Below, one piece after another: positions 51,058-62,572 of a stretch of DNA of 64,000 nucleotides. The DNA comes from Apirhabdus apintestini (GTDB taxonomy: Bacteria > Pseudomonadota > Gammaproteobacteria > Enterobacterales > Enterobacteriaceae): the NCBI GenBank assembly GCA_033977085.1, contig CP138906.1, positions 3,720,001 to 3,784,000 of the forward strand, written 5' to 3'. The notes under the pieces are model-generated. The model saw only the letters and a list, made by a program, of their open reading frames with translations, made no database searches and was not told where the DNA came from. Positions within the stretch are counted from its first letter, which is position 1. The number at the start of each line of letters is the position of its first letter. Position numbers and translations under genes: made by a program.

Positions 51058-51830
51058 TACTTCCACGGCAGGTCGTTTTTATGGCCCTATCCCACAGCCA
51101 TCTCTACCCAATAAATAAAAAAACGCCGGCCAAAATAGCCAGCGCAAAGACAGGTCTGTTAGACAACAAGCGGTGCTTCACTCAACGTAATGTCCATACG
51201 CTTTGATGAGATCAATAAAGACGACATCAGTGTCTGGACGATAAGCACCCTGAATGGCTCTACATCATTCCCGGGATTATGAAGCCATCGCGGCAAACAT
51301 AACAAATGGAATGAGTATCTACAGGTCAGTTAATGCATATTGTGTGCCAACAATAAAATACATTATAAATCAACATATTATACCATTTATTATTCCTGTT
51401 AATAGTTCGCTCTTCTCAATGAATGTCATGGATTAGAGACGAAACGACGCTGGATTTAACAATTTATGCAATAACAACACGTTAAATGTCACCATTTAGA
51501 GACACGAAGCGGCACAATCTGTCTCCTTTTAACGTCACTCGGGCTTATCTCTTTATATTCTTAAACGCCCGCATCAACTCACTCTGATTAATACGCTGCC
51601 CTGTTTATAGAAATACGCCATCGGGCTGTCCATGCACCCAGTGATTCTGTATGCCAATTGCGTTTTTTCAGTCTGTCATTAAAAGGCAAGCCGTAGGCGC
51701 CAGAGCTTGATAAATAAAAGTGTGAAAGTCTGTATAGACGGCGTTACCCTGCCCAGTTCCTGCTGCACGAGGTTCCCAGCCTCCTGACCACCCTCTCTGG
51801 GTCTGGGTCTGGGTCTGGGTCTGGGTCTGG
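51058..51830. other. Gene-poor stretch between hemY and IS21 copy 3
   Basis: No recognisable gene in about 770 bases. A minus-strand terminator-like hairpin (GCTGGC/GCCGGC with A-run at about 51116-51143) has no intact minus-strand gene before it, suggesting a lost gene. A short plus frame at 51254-51436 has no homology. The E. coli neighbours here (aslA/aslB) are absent. Confidence 0.45.
51796..51830 (+). repeat. Hexanucleotide tandem repeat (TCTGGG), target of IS21 copy 3
   Basis: Five full TCTGGG units plus TCTGG end exactly at the IS left end. The array continues beyond the element at 53786-53796 (TCTGGGTCTGG). The target duplication is hidden in the repeat. Confidence 0.85.
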
Positions 51831-51898
51831 TGTCAACAACGGGTAAAAAGTGATCCACTTACCGTCACCACCAACGGTCTAATATTGATCCACCTTGC

Positions 51899-52680
51899 TT
51901 ACTCAGGATTAGCTTCCGCTATAACCCCGGCCTTTCGTTTCTGCTTCAGTCGATAGCTCTCTCCTTTTATCTGGACTACGTGTGAGTGATGTAAGATCCG
52001 GTCCAGCATTGCCGATGTCAGGGCTGCATCACCCGCGAACGTCTGGTCCCACTGCCCGAACGGCAGGTTAGAGGTCAGGATCATCGCGCTCTTTTCGTAA
52101 CGTTTGGCAATGACCTGGAAGAACAGCTTTGCCTCTTCCTGGCTGAACGGCAGATAGCCTATTTCGTCGATGATGAGCAGTTTGGGGGCCATGACACCGC
52201 GATTGAGTGTCGTTTTGTAACGCCCCTGACGCTGGGAAGTCGACAGCTGTAACAGCAGGTCCGCTGCTGTTGTGAAGCGAACCTTGATGCCCGCCCGTAC
52301 TGCCTCGTAGCCCATGGCTATCGCCAGATGTGTTTTCCCCACGCCCGAGGGGCCCAGCAACACGATGTTTTCGTTACGTTCGATGAAGCTCAGGGAACGC
52401 AGCGACTGGATTTGCTTCTGAGGTGCGCCGGTGGCGAAGGTGAAGTCGTATTCCTCGAACGTCTTCACCGCCGGGAAGGCTGCCATCCGCGTGTACATCG
52501 CCTGTTTACGCTGATGCCGGGCCAGTTTCTCCTCATGTAGCAGGTGCTCCAGGAAGTCCATATAGCTCCATTCCTGATCCACTGCCTGTTGCGACAGTGC
52601 CGGCGCCGCGCCGATAAGGCTGTCCAGCTAGGCTGTTCAGCAAGCACCATCAGCCGTTGATGTTGTAGTTCGACCATCAT
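51899..52680 (-). pseudogene. istB: IstB, IS21-family helper ATPase, copy 3; frameshifted
   Basis: As copy 1: the AAA+ domain (GPSGVGKTHLA, IDEIGYLPFSQEE) is complete from MDQEWSYMDFLE, but near 52628-52632 the frame is broken by one missing base relative to copy 2, removing the normal first ~33 residues from the reading. Confidence 0.9.
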
Positions 52681-52745
52681 GCAGGCTCCTCTGCAGAACG
52701 TGTCATAGATGGACAGCGGATGATGCAACGGCTGCCTGTCGAAGG

Positions 52746-53699
<954 letters not shown>

Positions 53700-54142
53700 A
53701 AGCTCCCCTGTATTCAGAGGAGCAGATTAACCCCTGGATCAGTTTTCAACCGCTGGGGTGGATCAGTTTTGCACCGTTGGTAACATCTGGGTCTGGTAGA
53801 GAAAACTTACAGGAGCCAGCCTGTTAATCATTTAATAGGCAGGAGGAGAATATCTTACTGGCCGCACGGCTCTTAAAAGGTAATCAAGTACCCTATCCTA
53901 TTGCAGAAAGCACCGCGGTGCTCCGCTTTACTCAGCGCTCTGCTGCTGACTCAATTAATACACTTATCCGCGCTTTCTCAAAGATAGTCAGAATACCAAC
54001 CTATCATTGTTCTCAAAGCTTCCGTAGCGGAATAAAGCGGCCACGCAGAATAAATACATGACAGAGAGACAAGGGCACCTTGTGCTTAGGCTGAGATCTA
54101 TAGCCGCATGCAAGGCGATTCCAACTCCGAAGCGCAAGAAAC

Positions 54143-54172
54143 AAAAAAGCAGACCATAATAGTCTGCTTTTT
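54143..54172 (-). terminator. Terminator of the tRNA operon
   Basis: Minus strand AAAAAGCAGAC / GTCTGCTTTTTT stem (54162-54172 and 54143-54154), about 20 bases after tRNA-Pro; the T-run completes it. Confidence 0.9.
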
Positions 54173-54191
54173 CATATAACAGGGAAGAGAG

Positions 54192-54268
54192 TGGTCGGCG
54201 AGAGAGGATTCGAACCTCCGACCCACTGGTCCCAAACCAGTTGCGCTACCAGGCTGCGCTACTCGCCG
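54192..54268 (-). tRNA. proM: tRNA-Pro (anticodon TGG)
   Basis: 77 bases with encoded CCA. Acceptor CGGCGAG / CTCGCCG, anticodon arm ACTGGTTTGGGACCAGT, T-loop GGTTCGAATCC. Matches E. coli proM. Last tRNA of the operon. Confidence 0.97.
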
Positions 54269-54309
54269 ATTTTTCACTATCTTTTCACTTCTCTTTAAGA
54301 AGAAGGTTG

Positions 54310-54394
54310 TGGTGCGAGGGGGGACTTGAACCCCCACGTCCGAAAGGACACTAACACCTGAAGCTAGCGCGTCTACCAATTCCGCCACCTTCGC
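54310..54394 (-). tRNA. leuT: tRNA-Leu (anticodon CAG), two bases short in the T-stem/acceptor C-run
   Basis: 85 bases with CCA; starts GCGAAGGTGGCGGAATTGG, anticodon loop CTTCAGGTG, long variable arm GTCCTTTCGGAC, T-arm GGGGGTTCAAGTCCCCC. Only one C, then TCGC, is left for a seven-base acceptor strand, two fewer than needed. E. coli leuT has eight C where six are read here. Either non-functional or a homopolymer undercall. Confidence 0.93.
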
Positions 54395-54410
54395 ATTCCA
54401 CGAAATTAGA

Positions 54411-54486
54411 TGGGGTGGCTAATGGGACTCGAACCCACGACAACTGGAATCACAATCCAGGGCTCTACCAACTGAGCTATAGCCAC
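54411..54486 (-). tRNA. hisR: tRNA-His (anticodon GTG)
   Basis: 76 bases, GTGGCTATAGCTCAGTTGGT, anticodon loop GATTGTGAT, T-arm GTGGGTTCGAGTCCCAT, ends ..CCCCA. Typical tRNA-His acceptor. Between tRNA-Arg and tRNA-Leu. Confidence 0.97.
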
Positions 54487-54540
54487 CACTGTAATCACAC
54501 GGTTAATCGTACCACCGCAGCTCAAGCGCCTTAAATTAAA

Positions 54541-54617
<77 letters not shown>

Positions 54618-54638
54618 GTAGCGCCTTTGCGGAGGGGG

Positions 54639-54667
54639 ATACTACGGACTTCACACGGCGCTGTCTA
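54639..54667 (-). promoter_or_regulatory. Promoter of the tRNA operon
   Basis: On the minus strand TAGACA (54662-54667), 17-base spacer, TAGTAT (54639-54644), then the GC-rich CCCCCTCCGC. The GC-rich discriminator is typical of stringently controlled stable-RNA promoters. Confidence 0.7.
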
Positions 54668-54734
54668 GTGGTTTTTTAATAAAATGCGCGTTTGGTTATG
54701 CTTTGCACATTCCGGTGATTTAACCATCCTATTT

Positions 54735-56105
54735 TCAAGACGCGGTGCGATTTCCTAAACCAAAAAGCTTATACACCAACGCGACGACGCCAAGGAAGAA
54801 AAGCCCAACAATCAGTGACATTCGCGTATCCTCATTCAGCCCCATCCCCACCAGAACGCAGAGCAAGAATGCCATCGTCAGCCAGTTTGTCCACGGAAAT
54901 AATAAAGAGCGGAACGGGTGCGTTGTAAGCGCCTCGCGATGCGCCTTACGAAAGCGTAATTGACTTATCAAAATCACAAACCATGGCACCATTCCTGGTA
55001 ACACGCTGGCGCTATATACATAGACAAATACGCGCTGTGGATTTGGAATGACGTAATTAAGGCAAGATCCTATCAGTAGAATAACGATAGACAGCGCGAC
55101 ACCGGCAACCGGCACGCCATTCGCGGAAACTTTACCCATTACAGCAGGCAGATGGCGATTTTTCGCCAGCGCATAGAGCATTCGTCCACAGCTATACATA
55201 CCGCTGTTACAGCCGGATAACGCCGCGGTTAACACCACGAAATTAATAATCCCCGCCGCTGCGGTAATCCCTATTTTCGCGAAAGTCAGGACAAATGGGC
55301 TACCGTTACTGCCAATTTCATTCCACGGGAAAATCGTTACGATGACAAAAATGGCACCGACGTAGAAAATAAGGATACGCCACAGCACCTTGCCAATAGC
55401 GCTACGCAGCGTCACCTGAGGGTTCTTTGCTTCGCCCGCAGTAATACCAATAAGCTCCACACCCTGATAAGACGCAACAACGATACATAATGCGGTGAGG
55501 AAACCTTTCCAGCCACCCGCGAAAAATCCACCGTTTTGCGTTAGATTACCAAAACCGGTAGGCAAACCACCGTTGCCCAAGCCAAAGAAAATCACGCCCA
55601 GGCCAACAATGATCATCACCAGAATCGTGGTCACTTTGATCATGGCGAACCAAAATTCAATTTCACCATATAATCGCACTGCCGCCAGGTTCGCCAGAGC
55701 CACTAGCCCCACCGCGCATATCGCAGGTATCCACTGCGGTAGTTCCGGAAACCAAAACTGAACATACACGCCGATGGCGGTTATTTCGGAAATCCCTACC
55801 GCCATCCACATAAACCAGTAAGACCACGCCGTTAAATAGCCGAAGAAGGGGCTCATATAGCGATGAGCATATACGGCGAATGAACCGGTTACCGGCTCCA
55901 GAAACAGCATTTCGCCCATTGAGCGCATAATAAAAAAGACAAATAGCCCGGCGATAATGTAAGCCAACAGCACGGACGGCCCTGCCCATTTCAGGGTGCT
56001 TGCCGACCCCATGAATAGCCCAACGCCTATCGTTCCGCCAAGCGCAATCAGCTCAATATGCCGCGCCTCCAGGCCACGCTGGAGCCCACTTTTACTTTCA
56101 GCCAT
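54735..56105 (-). CDS. yifK: YifK (ThrP), amino-acid permease
   Basis: Twelve-helix APC-superfamily symporter; E. coli YifK/ThrP takes up threonine and serine. 456 residues. Family motifs: GLEARHIELIALGGTIGVGL, SMGEMLFLEPVTGSFAVYAH, VVASYQGVELIGITAGEAKN, SGMYSCGRMLYALAKNRHLP. Shares its strand with wecG, as in E. coli. C-terminus a little shorter than E. coli. Intact. Confidence 0.95.
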   Translation of the reverse strand: MAESKSGLQRGLEARHIELIALGGTIGVGLFMGSASTLKWAGPSVLLAYIIAGLFVFFIMRSMGEMLFLEPVTGSFAVYAHRYMSPFFGYLTAWSYWFMWMAVGISEITAIGVYVQFWFPELPQWIPAICAVGLVALANLAAVRLYGEIEFWFAMIKVTTILVMIIVGLGVIFFGLGNGGLPTGFGNLTQNGGFFAGGWKGFLTALCIVVASYQGVELIGITAGEAKNPQVTLRSAIGKVLWRILIFYVGAIFVIVTIFPWNEIGSNGSPFVLTFAKIGITAAAGIINFVVLTAALSGCNSGMYSCGRMLYALAKNRHLPAVMGKVSANGVPVAGVALSIVILLIGSCLNYVIPNPQRVFVYVYSASVLPGMVPWFVILISQLRFRKAHREALTTHPFRSLLFPWTNWLTMAFLLCVLVGMGLNEDTRMSLIVGLFFLGVVALVYKLFGLGNRTAS

Positions 56106-56326
56106 ATATCCTCTTATTGTTGTATTTGCTATACCGTGACGGGTTTTCCCGCTTATTTTTATGTTTCACGCCGCAGCCGCGCTGCGCCGCCGCAAAAACC
56201 GGCGTGCGAGCGCAATAGTTCCGTATTTTTGTACAAATAGGAAACCAGACGTAAGAAAACGCGGTCAGCGAGCCAAAAGCCAAATTAAAATCGTAAAAAG
56301 CGATTGGGGACGGCGTACGTAAGGCC

Positions 56327-57065
56327 CTATAAACGGCCTGAGTAGTGCCAACCTAAATAGCGTAGCAGGCGTAACTGGCGCGTGATTCGGCTTGGCTGGC
56401 ACAGTAGACGATATAGCCACTCCAGCCCCAGCGCCTGCCAGCGCGCAGGCGCTCGCTTAACGCGCCCGGTGAATACATCATAGGTACCGCCGACCCCCAT
56501 ATATAAGGCATGAGGAGCGATGCAGCGACAATCACGCATAAAGCGCTCCTGTACCGGCGATCCCATGGCAACGGTAACAATACGCGCGCCGCTGGCACGA
56601 ATGCGCTCAAAAATAGCCTGCCGCGCCTCCGGTGGAAAAAGCCGTGCTCGCTGCCAACAATATTGACCTGCCAGCGCTCCCGCAGCACTGTCACCGTTTG
56701 AGCTAACACATCCGGCTGCCCGCCCACTAAAAAACGGGTGTACCATCGCGCCCCGCTCGCGCCATTAGCGCTTCCCACAGATCGGCGCCTGCCACGCGGG
56801 AAACTTTCGCTCCAGGATATTTTTTGCGGATTGAACGCACCACGCTAATGCCATCTGCATATTTGAATTCTGCCTGTTCAATCAATGCGCGCACCTCAGG
56901 GCTGCGTTCAGCGGCCAGCACTTTCTCCGCATTGATAGCAACCAGCGTTCCTTCTTTTAGCACACCGTCTTCATGCAGCCATTCCAGCGCATGATCCATA
57001 TCGCGCCACCCCAGAAGCCTGAGCCCCCGCAGGATATACGACGGCGCTTCCGTCCGTTCACCCAT
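56327..57065 (-). pseudogene. wecG: WecG, UDP-ManNAcA transferase (ECA lipid II synthesis); two frameshifts
   Basis: Adds N-acetylmannosaminuronic acid to ECA lipid I. TagA/WecG family: GTLVAINAEKVLAAERSPEV, AEFKYADGISVVRSIRKKYP, VSRVAGADLWEALM, then VGGQPDVLAQTVTVLRERWQ, and IVTVAMGSPVQERFMRDCR, MGVGGTYDVFTGRVKRAPAR, LGLEWLYRLLCQPSRITRQL. Breaks at A6 56729-56734 and A5 56636-56640 (each one short). Start 57065 (MGERTEAPSY), four bases after wzyE. Restored about 246 aa. Confidence 0.94.
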
Positions 57066-57069
57066 TGTT

Positions 57070-58422
57070 TTACTTATCCGACAAAAGTGTATCTCGCCGC
57101 GAAATACGCACATCCCGCGGATGAATCAAACCGGCGCTATCCAGTAGCCAAAAATGAGTTTTGCCAGAACCAGGCAAATACTAAAAACCAGTAAAAAGAA
57201 AATAACGCGGGACACGAAAGCATCCAGCCCTTCACGCGCCAACACGATCATATTAAAGATGGCACCAAAGCAGAAGCTTTGTAAGATAGCCGCTTTATAG
57301 CGGTTAGTTTCCTCGCGCCCGCGCTGATACAGCCAGTCAAACCATTTGATAATTAATCCTACGGCTATCGCCCCGGGCGCGATAAACCCATAACCGCCCA
57401 TGACCAGTAGCGATCCTATCAGGGTCGGGGAGATAGCAAGCCCCGAGTGGTTATTGAGAACCTCCCGGTAAAATAGTTAGCGCTGTTGAGTACCGCCGTC
57501 GGGCGGCCAGGCCAAAGCCAGGAAGGAATAAATACATAAAAATCCCGCACAATAGGCGCCAGCCCTGGAAATGAATGTCACTGTAATGCTGCAGCAGCAG
57601 CGCCAGGTTTTCCAGGGCGAAAAAGTATCGCGCGTCAAATACAAAAAGGTGTAAAAGGCTTCGTCGCCGCTCACGTTCAATCCATACCGTTTTAATGCCA
57701 GCCAGAACATACCCACAATACCGAACGCGCCGGCGGTGATAACCATCCACAGAGAAATCCAGCCGCGAATCATGCCGATAAACAGGAAAATAGCGAATGC
57801 GATAATAATATTCGCGCGCGTACCGCCAACAATTGCATACGTCAGTAACCCAAAAGCGACGGTGGTGACCAGGAAAAACAGCCACGCTTTTCGATCCTGA
57901 CGTAAAAATAGAGCACCAGCATCGCCGGGATGAAGAAGTAGAAAAAACGTTTCAGAGCAACGCCGGACACCTGGCTTGAAAAGATTTCGCTGTATGAATG
58001 CAACTTAAAAAGTAGAAAGCCATTGTGCAGAAAAAAACGGCCACGCTTACCAGCGCGACGGCCAGAAGAAGATAAAAAGTCAGGTGGGTTTCTACCCGAT
58101 TCATCGTAAATAACGCAGGCGCTTGATCTCGCCGCGCCGGACGCAGTCGCGTTTTATAAGCCACAGAGTAAATGGCATAGAACGCACTCGCACAAATCAG
58201 GGCCTGCTGCAATTCTGCAGCGGGAACAACGGCGACGTTAAAGCGAAAGACCAGTACCGCCGTCAGCGGGAAACCGAAATAGAAGGTTAATAAAAATAGC
58301 AGCGAAAAGAATACAGTGAAGTTAAAGCGTGCCCGACGAATTTCACGCCAGGTTAGGGTGCCGATAAATATAATCGATAGCAGCCAAATCACGAACAGAC
58401 CACTAAACTCCAGCAATGTCAT
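57070..58422 (-). pseudogene. wzyE: WzyE, ECA polymerase; about six frameshifts
   Basis: Inner-membrane polymerase of ECA repeat units, normally about 450 aa and a dozen helices. Pieces in order: TLLEFSGLFVIWLLSIIFIG, FFSLLFLLTFYFGFPLTAVL, LFTMNRVETHLTFYLLLAVA, IRGWISLWMVITAGAFGIVG, LALKRYGLNVSGDEAFYTFL, AVGLIIKWFDWLYQRGREET, FGAIFNMIVLAREGLDAFVS. One-base losses near 58031-58037, 57904-57908, 57611, 57562, 57464 and 57150-57154. With the last repaired the end is RISRRDTLLSDK, stop at 57070. The highest indel density in the window. Confidence 0.92.
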
Positions 58423-59494
58423 GTACTTTCTCCCGATGCAATCAGCAGCGCACGCCGCCAGCCCGCAATATAGTTCGGGCTAAAGAAAGCTATCTGTCGT
58501 TTGTCCCTATTTTGCAACTGTTGCTGTGCTTCTCGGATCTTCTTCTCATCCAGCGGCTCACCGGCAAAGAGCACCGGTACCTGCTGTTCCGCCATATCGC
58601 ACCAAAACGGGTTTTTACGGCTTAAGACACACGGCACCCCGGCCTGAATCAGCAAGCACAGCGTACCAATGCCCTGCTGGCGCTCGAAGATAAAGTAGCC
58701 GAGATCGCAGGTCTGCAGCAGAGCAAGGTAATCTTCAAACGGCATACGGTCACGCAGGATGGTCAGATTCTCCGGGCTGAACAGCGCCTGCCCCTCGCGC
58801 GCCACTTCCTCAATCCAGGCGCTATTCCCTTCGGGATAGCCCATAGGAATAATAATTTTGACCGTATCGCCAAATTGCCGGTAAATTTCATGCAGCGCGG
58901 AAATGTGAAGATTACTGCGATCGCCAGAATTTCCTATCAAAATCGTCAGTCGTCCTCCCATTTTCCGTATTTTGCCCGATGAATTTAACGCCGGATCCAT
59001 ACGCGTAGGAAAATAGAGTAACTCCGTTGGCACACCGGAATGCCGTTGGCTAAAGTAGCGCAAATCGCCGCGCGTGCCGAATACGCGGCCAACGCGCCCC
59101 TGCGCACGACGGCGCAGAAGATAAAAAGGCGAAATTTCACGCTGGAAGCGGCTTCATAAAGATCTGCGCCCCACATATGCCAGGCTCACCTGATTTGGCC
59201 GTAAACCGCCAGTGAGCAAGGCAAGCCATAGGCTTACATTAAACTGCCCGTGGAAAAAGAAGCGCTGCGCCCGCTGGTTACGCGCGATGGCCACCACCGC
59301 CCGCGCCAGCGATTTTTGTCCGGGAAACGGGCGATCTTCAGCCCCGGCCACACCTGTTGCAGGCCGGGATCGTTACTGACTACCATAAAATGGCGCCCTT
59401 GTTCAGGTGCGCCCAGCGTATCCTGGAAAAACGCCAGCATCGTACGATTATGATGCGGGATATCCGATCCCAACACGTGTATAAGCGCCGTCAT
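58419..59494 (-). pseudogene. wecF: WecF, Fuc4NAc transferase (ECA lipid III synthesis); three frameshifts
   Basis: Adds 4-acetamidofucose to complete the ECA trisaccharide. N-terminus MTALIHVLGSDIPHHNRTML (start 59494 within the wzxE stop), QRFFFHGQFNVSLWLALLTG, HMWGADLYEAASSVKFRLF, then RYFSQRHSGVPTELLYFPTR, TILIGNSGDRSNLHISALHE, DLGYFIFERQQGIGTLCLLI, SRKNPFWCDMAEQQVPVLF. Breaks near 59331-59335 (one C short), 59181-59184 (one extra base) and 59123-59127 (A5, one short). Restored about 357 aa. Confidence 0.94.
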
Positions 59495-60741
59495 GGCCGC
59501 CTCCGCCAGATCAGGAAACCAGTACAGCACAGAGCAAACCACACGATATAGGTCGCCATATAAGCCTGCGTTGCTCCCAGCGCTCCATTCTTTGGAATTA
59601 GCCAGTGGGACAACCCGGTAAGCAGGATAAACTGGCTAACTTCTGCTACCAGGTACAAACGCAGCGACGCGCGCGCGATTATCAAATAGCCAAACACATA
59701 GGCGCCGACTTTCAGCACATCGCCGCATAATTGCCAGCCGAAGAGATCGCGCATTGCGGTAAACTTCGGGGAAAATAGCAGCCAGATAGCCACATCTCGC
59801 AGCAACCAAACTAGTAGACTCGCTATCGCCACCGCCGGTAGCACGAAGCGCAACGCTTTAATAATCTCATGGCTTATCGCCGGTTTTTCACTTAGGCGGG
59901 CAAGAGTCGGCAATAGCCAAACGCTAAACGCGGCCGTAATAAACTGTAAATAAGCATCCGAGATACTGCTAACGCCTTGCCAAATCCCAACCGCATCCCA
60001 TCCATAGCGCATCGCCAGGAGATTACGCATCATGACGTAGGCGACGGGCATGGTAACGGAGGTCATCAGCGCCATCGCGGTAAATTTCGCCAGCCCCGCC
60101 GCCAGAGGTTTATCCCAACAAGGTGCGAAATAGTTAAGCGGCATAGCCCGGCTGCGCGCCAGTAATAACATGGCAGGGAAAACAATTAGCGCCGGCACTA
60201 ACGCCAGCCCAATTAGCGCGCCCGGGTAGCCCCCAGTTCGCCAGCAGACGAAGTACGCCAGTACGCCGACAAAGCTGCCGATAATCAGCGCCAGCGCATT
60301 AATGGCCGCATTTCGAAACCCTTTGATAACCGCCAGCGCCAGATTTGCCCAGGCAATACCAAACTGGATAAGCGCCACCAGCCGGATTATGTTCACATAA
60401 TCCGCATGCCCGAATAGCGCAATGCTTATTAAAGGCGCCGCCAGCAGAAAACCTAAAGCCAGTAAAGTCGAAAAGCCAAGCACCATCGCTGAGGCCGTCC
60501 CGGCTACGCGACGAAGCCGCGCAGGTTCGTCGTGGTACTGAGCGACGTATTTGGTCACGCCGTTGAAAATACCTGCGCCAGCTAGCACGCCGAGCACGAT
60601 AATAAGCTGTCGGAAATTGCCCGCCATACCAACGCCCGAAGGGCCGTAGGCTACCGCCAGCAGCTTTACTACCAACAGCCCGGCACCGATTTTTACAAGC
60701 GTAGAGGTTGCCGTCCATACCGAGGCTTTTGCCAGCGACAT
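59491..60741 (-). CDS. wzxE: WzxE, ECA lipid III flippase
   Basis: MOP-superfamily flippase moving undecaprenyl-PP-trisaccharide to the periplasm. 416 residues as in E. coli, twelve helices: MSLAKASVWTATSTLVKIGA, GVGMAGNFRQLIIVLGVLAG, YGWDAVGIWQGVSSISDAYL, FSVWLLPTLARLSEKPAISH. Starts within the wecE stop (ATGA type) and ends overlapping wecF by four bases. Intact, which contrasts with its broken neighbours. Confidence 0.96.
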   Translation of the reverse strand: MSLAKASVWTATSTLVKIGAGLLVVKLLAVAYGPSGVGMAGNFRQLIIVLGVLAGAGIFNGVTKYVAQYHDEPARLRRVAGTASAMVLGFSTLLALGFLLAAPLISIALFGHADYVNIIRLVALIQFGIAWANLALAVIKGFRNAAINALALIIGSFVGVLAYFVCWRTGGYPGALIGLALVPALIVFPAMLLLARSRAMPLNYFAPCWDKPLAAGLAKFTAMALMTSVTMPVAYVMMRNLLAMRYGWDAVGIWQGVSSISDAYLQFITAAFSVWLLPTLARLSEKPAISHEIIKALRFVLPAVAIASLLVWLLRDVAIWLLFSPKFTAMRDLFGWQLCGDVLKVGAYVFGYLIIARASLRLYLVAEVSQFILLTGLSHWLIPKNGALGATQAYMATYIVWFALCCTGFLIWRRRP

Positions 60742-61870
60742 CAGGCGAGATAACTCACTAATGAATTAATCACCGTGCGCTGGTTAACGGGAGCAAGGTT
60801 GTAGAAGAGCGGCAGGCGTAATAAGCGCTCACTTTCGCGCGTCGTATAGTCGTCTTTCCCGTGAAAATAACCGTATTGCTGGCCCGCCGGGCTACTGTGC
60901 AGCGGGATATAATGAAAAACGGCCAGGATTTCCGCCTCTTTCAGCCAGGCGATAAGCCGCTCGCGATCCGCCTCATCGCGCAGTTTGATATAAAACATAT
61001 GCGCATTGTGGTTACATTCTGCAGGCAGCGTCGGCAATTCAATACGCCCCTTTTGCATCAGCGGCAACAGGGCATCGTAGTAGGTTTGCCACAGCGTTAA
61101 GCGCTGGCGATTAATGGTATCGGCGGCTTCAAGCTGCGCCCACAGGTAGGCGGCCTGTAAATCCGACATGAGAAAACTCGATCCCAGGTCACGCCACGTA
61201 TATTTATCCACCTGGCCGCGAAAAAACTGGCTGCGGTTCGTCCCTTTTTCACGAATAATCTCTGCCCGTGCAACAAGTTCCGCATCGTTGACAAGCGTCG
61301 CACCGCCTTCGCCACCGGCAGTGTAATTTTTCGTTTCATGAAAACTAAAACAACCAATATGGCCGATGGTGCCCAGCGCCCTGCCTTTGTAAGTAGACAT
61401 CACGCCCTGCGCGGCATCCTCAATTACCCATAGCTTATGCGCGTTGGCAATACGCATAATCGTATCCATTTCACAGGCGACGCCCGCGTAATGGACAGGA
61501 ACAATCGCGCGGGTTTTTCTGTAATAGCCGCTTCGATTTTCCGCTCATCGATATTCATGGTATCAGGACGGATATCGACAAACACGAGGCGTGCGCCGCG
61601 AAGGACAAACGCATTCGCCGTCGACACAAAGGTATAGCTCGGCACGATCACTTCATCGCCGGGCTGAATATCAATTAGCAGCGCCGCCATTTCCAGAGAG
61701 GCAGTGCAAGAGGGCGTCAGGAGTACCTTACGTACGTTAAAACGCTGTTCCATCCACTGCTGGCAGCGTCGGGTAAACGCGCCATCGCCGCACAGCTTCC
61801 CGCTCTCTATGGCAGACTGCAAATAATCTTTCTCCGTCCCCACTACCGGCGGCGCGTTAAATGGAATCAT
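60741..61870 (-). pseudogene. wecE: WecE, dTDP-4-oxo-6-deoxyglucose transaminase; frameshifted
   Basis: PLP aminotransferase making dTDP-Fuc4N for ECA. N-terminus MIPFNAPPVVGTEKDYLQSA (start 61870), LLTPSCTASLEMAALLIDIQ, VIVPSYTFVSTANAFVLRGA; then a break at T5 61514-61518 (A5 on the coding strand, needs A6) before RAIVPVHYAG. It resumes VIEDAAQGVMSTYKGRALGT, PLP lysine in HETKNYTAGGEGGATLV, REKGTNRSQFFRGQVDKYTW. Restored about 376 aa. Four bases after wecD. Confidence 0.95.
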
Positions 61871-61874
61871 GATT

Positions 61875-62572
61875 TCACCTGTATAACCAATACGCGACGT
61901 TCTCAATACCAGCGCCGCTTCTGAGATAGCAATTAAGTGCCGCACGATTGCCGGGCTGCGTAGCGACCCACAGCCGCGTCAGGCCGCGCTCTGCGCTCCA
62001 GCGACACGCCGCCTGCATTAACGCATCCCCGACGCCGCGACCGGCCAGCAGACCTATCCGGGCGTCGTTATCATTAACCTGCCGCAGTGTAACAAAACCT
62101 CGCAGCGCTCCGCCTTCACGTAACACCAGGCAGATATCGTCAAACGTTCCCTTCACCGCATTCTCCACCCAGCGCGAATAAAAACGCGCGCTGGCGCCAG
62201 GCGTGTACCAGGGGCACGGAAACGACTGTACTGAAACACTGCGTCCGCCATTGAGCGCAGTGGTGGAATATCCAACTCCGTCGCTGCGGTCAGCCCAGCG
62301 TCTACATAGTTCTGAGTCAGAGGAAGACTAAGATTTACCTCGCCGTCAACCAGGCGAAAACCCTGTGCCTGAAGCACATCCAGATGCGAATCATCAGCGG
62401 CGTTTACCTTTGCCTGAATCCGGTCAAAAGCCTGGAGCTGCGCCTCTGTCAGAGGGCCTGCGCTCGCTGAGAAATTCACGCGTGCAGTACGCAGGCCAAA
62501 GAATCCGCTTTCCCACTCAAGATGCAGCAGATCCGCGCACAAAACGGGGGTCGACGACAAACTCAACGCCAT
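61875..62572 (-). pseudogene. wecD: WecD, dTDP-fucosamine acetyltransferase; frameshifted
   Basis: GNAT-fold N-acetyltransferase giving dTDP-Fuc4NAc. N-terminal part HLEWESGFFGLRTARVNFSA, QAQGFRLVDGEVNLSLPL, FQYSRFRAP, then a break at the four-G run 62211-62214 (C4, needs C5) before WYTPGASARFYSRWVENAV. The acetyl-CoA loop is ARIGLLAGRGVGDALMQAAC and the end is GAGIENVAYWLYR. Start 62572 overlaps the end of wecC by ten bases. Restored about 232 aa. Confidence 0.93.

Noticed and set aside
51254..51436. 60-codon frame between hemY and IS copy 3
   Set aside because: Short, AT-biased, no homology or convincing ribosome site.
51796..51830. Possible CRISPR or regulatory repeat
   Set aside because: Six-base units without spacers; a simple microsatellite. 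No CRISPR array or cas gene is seen anywhere in the window.
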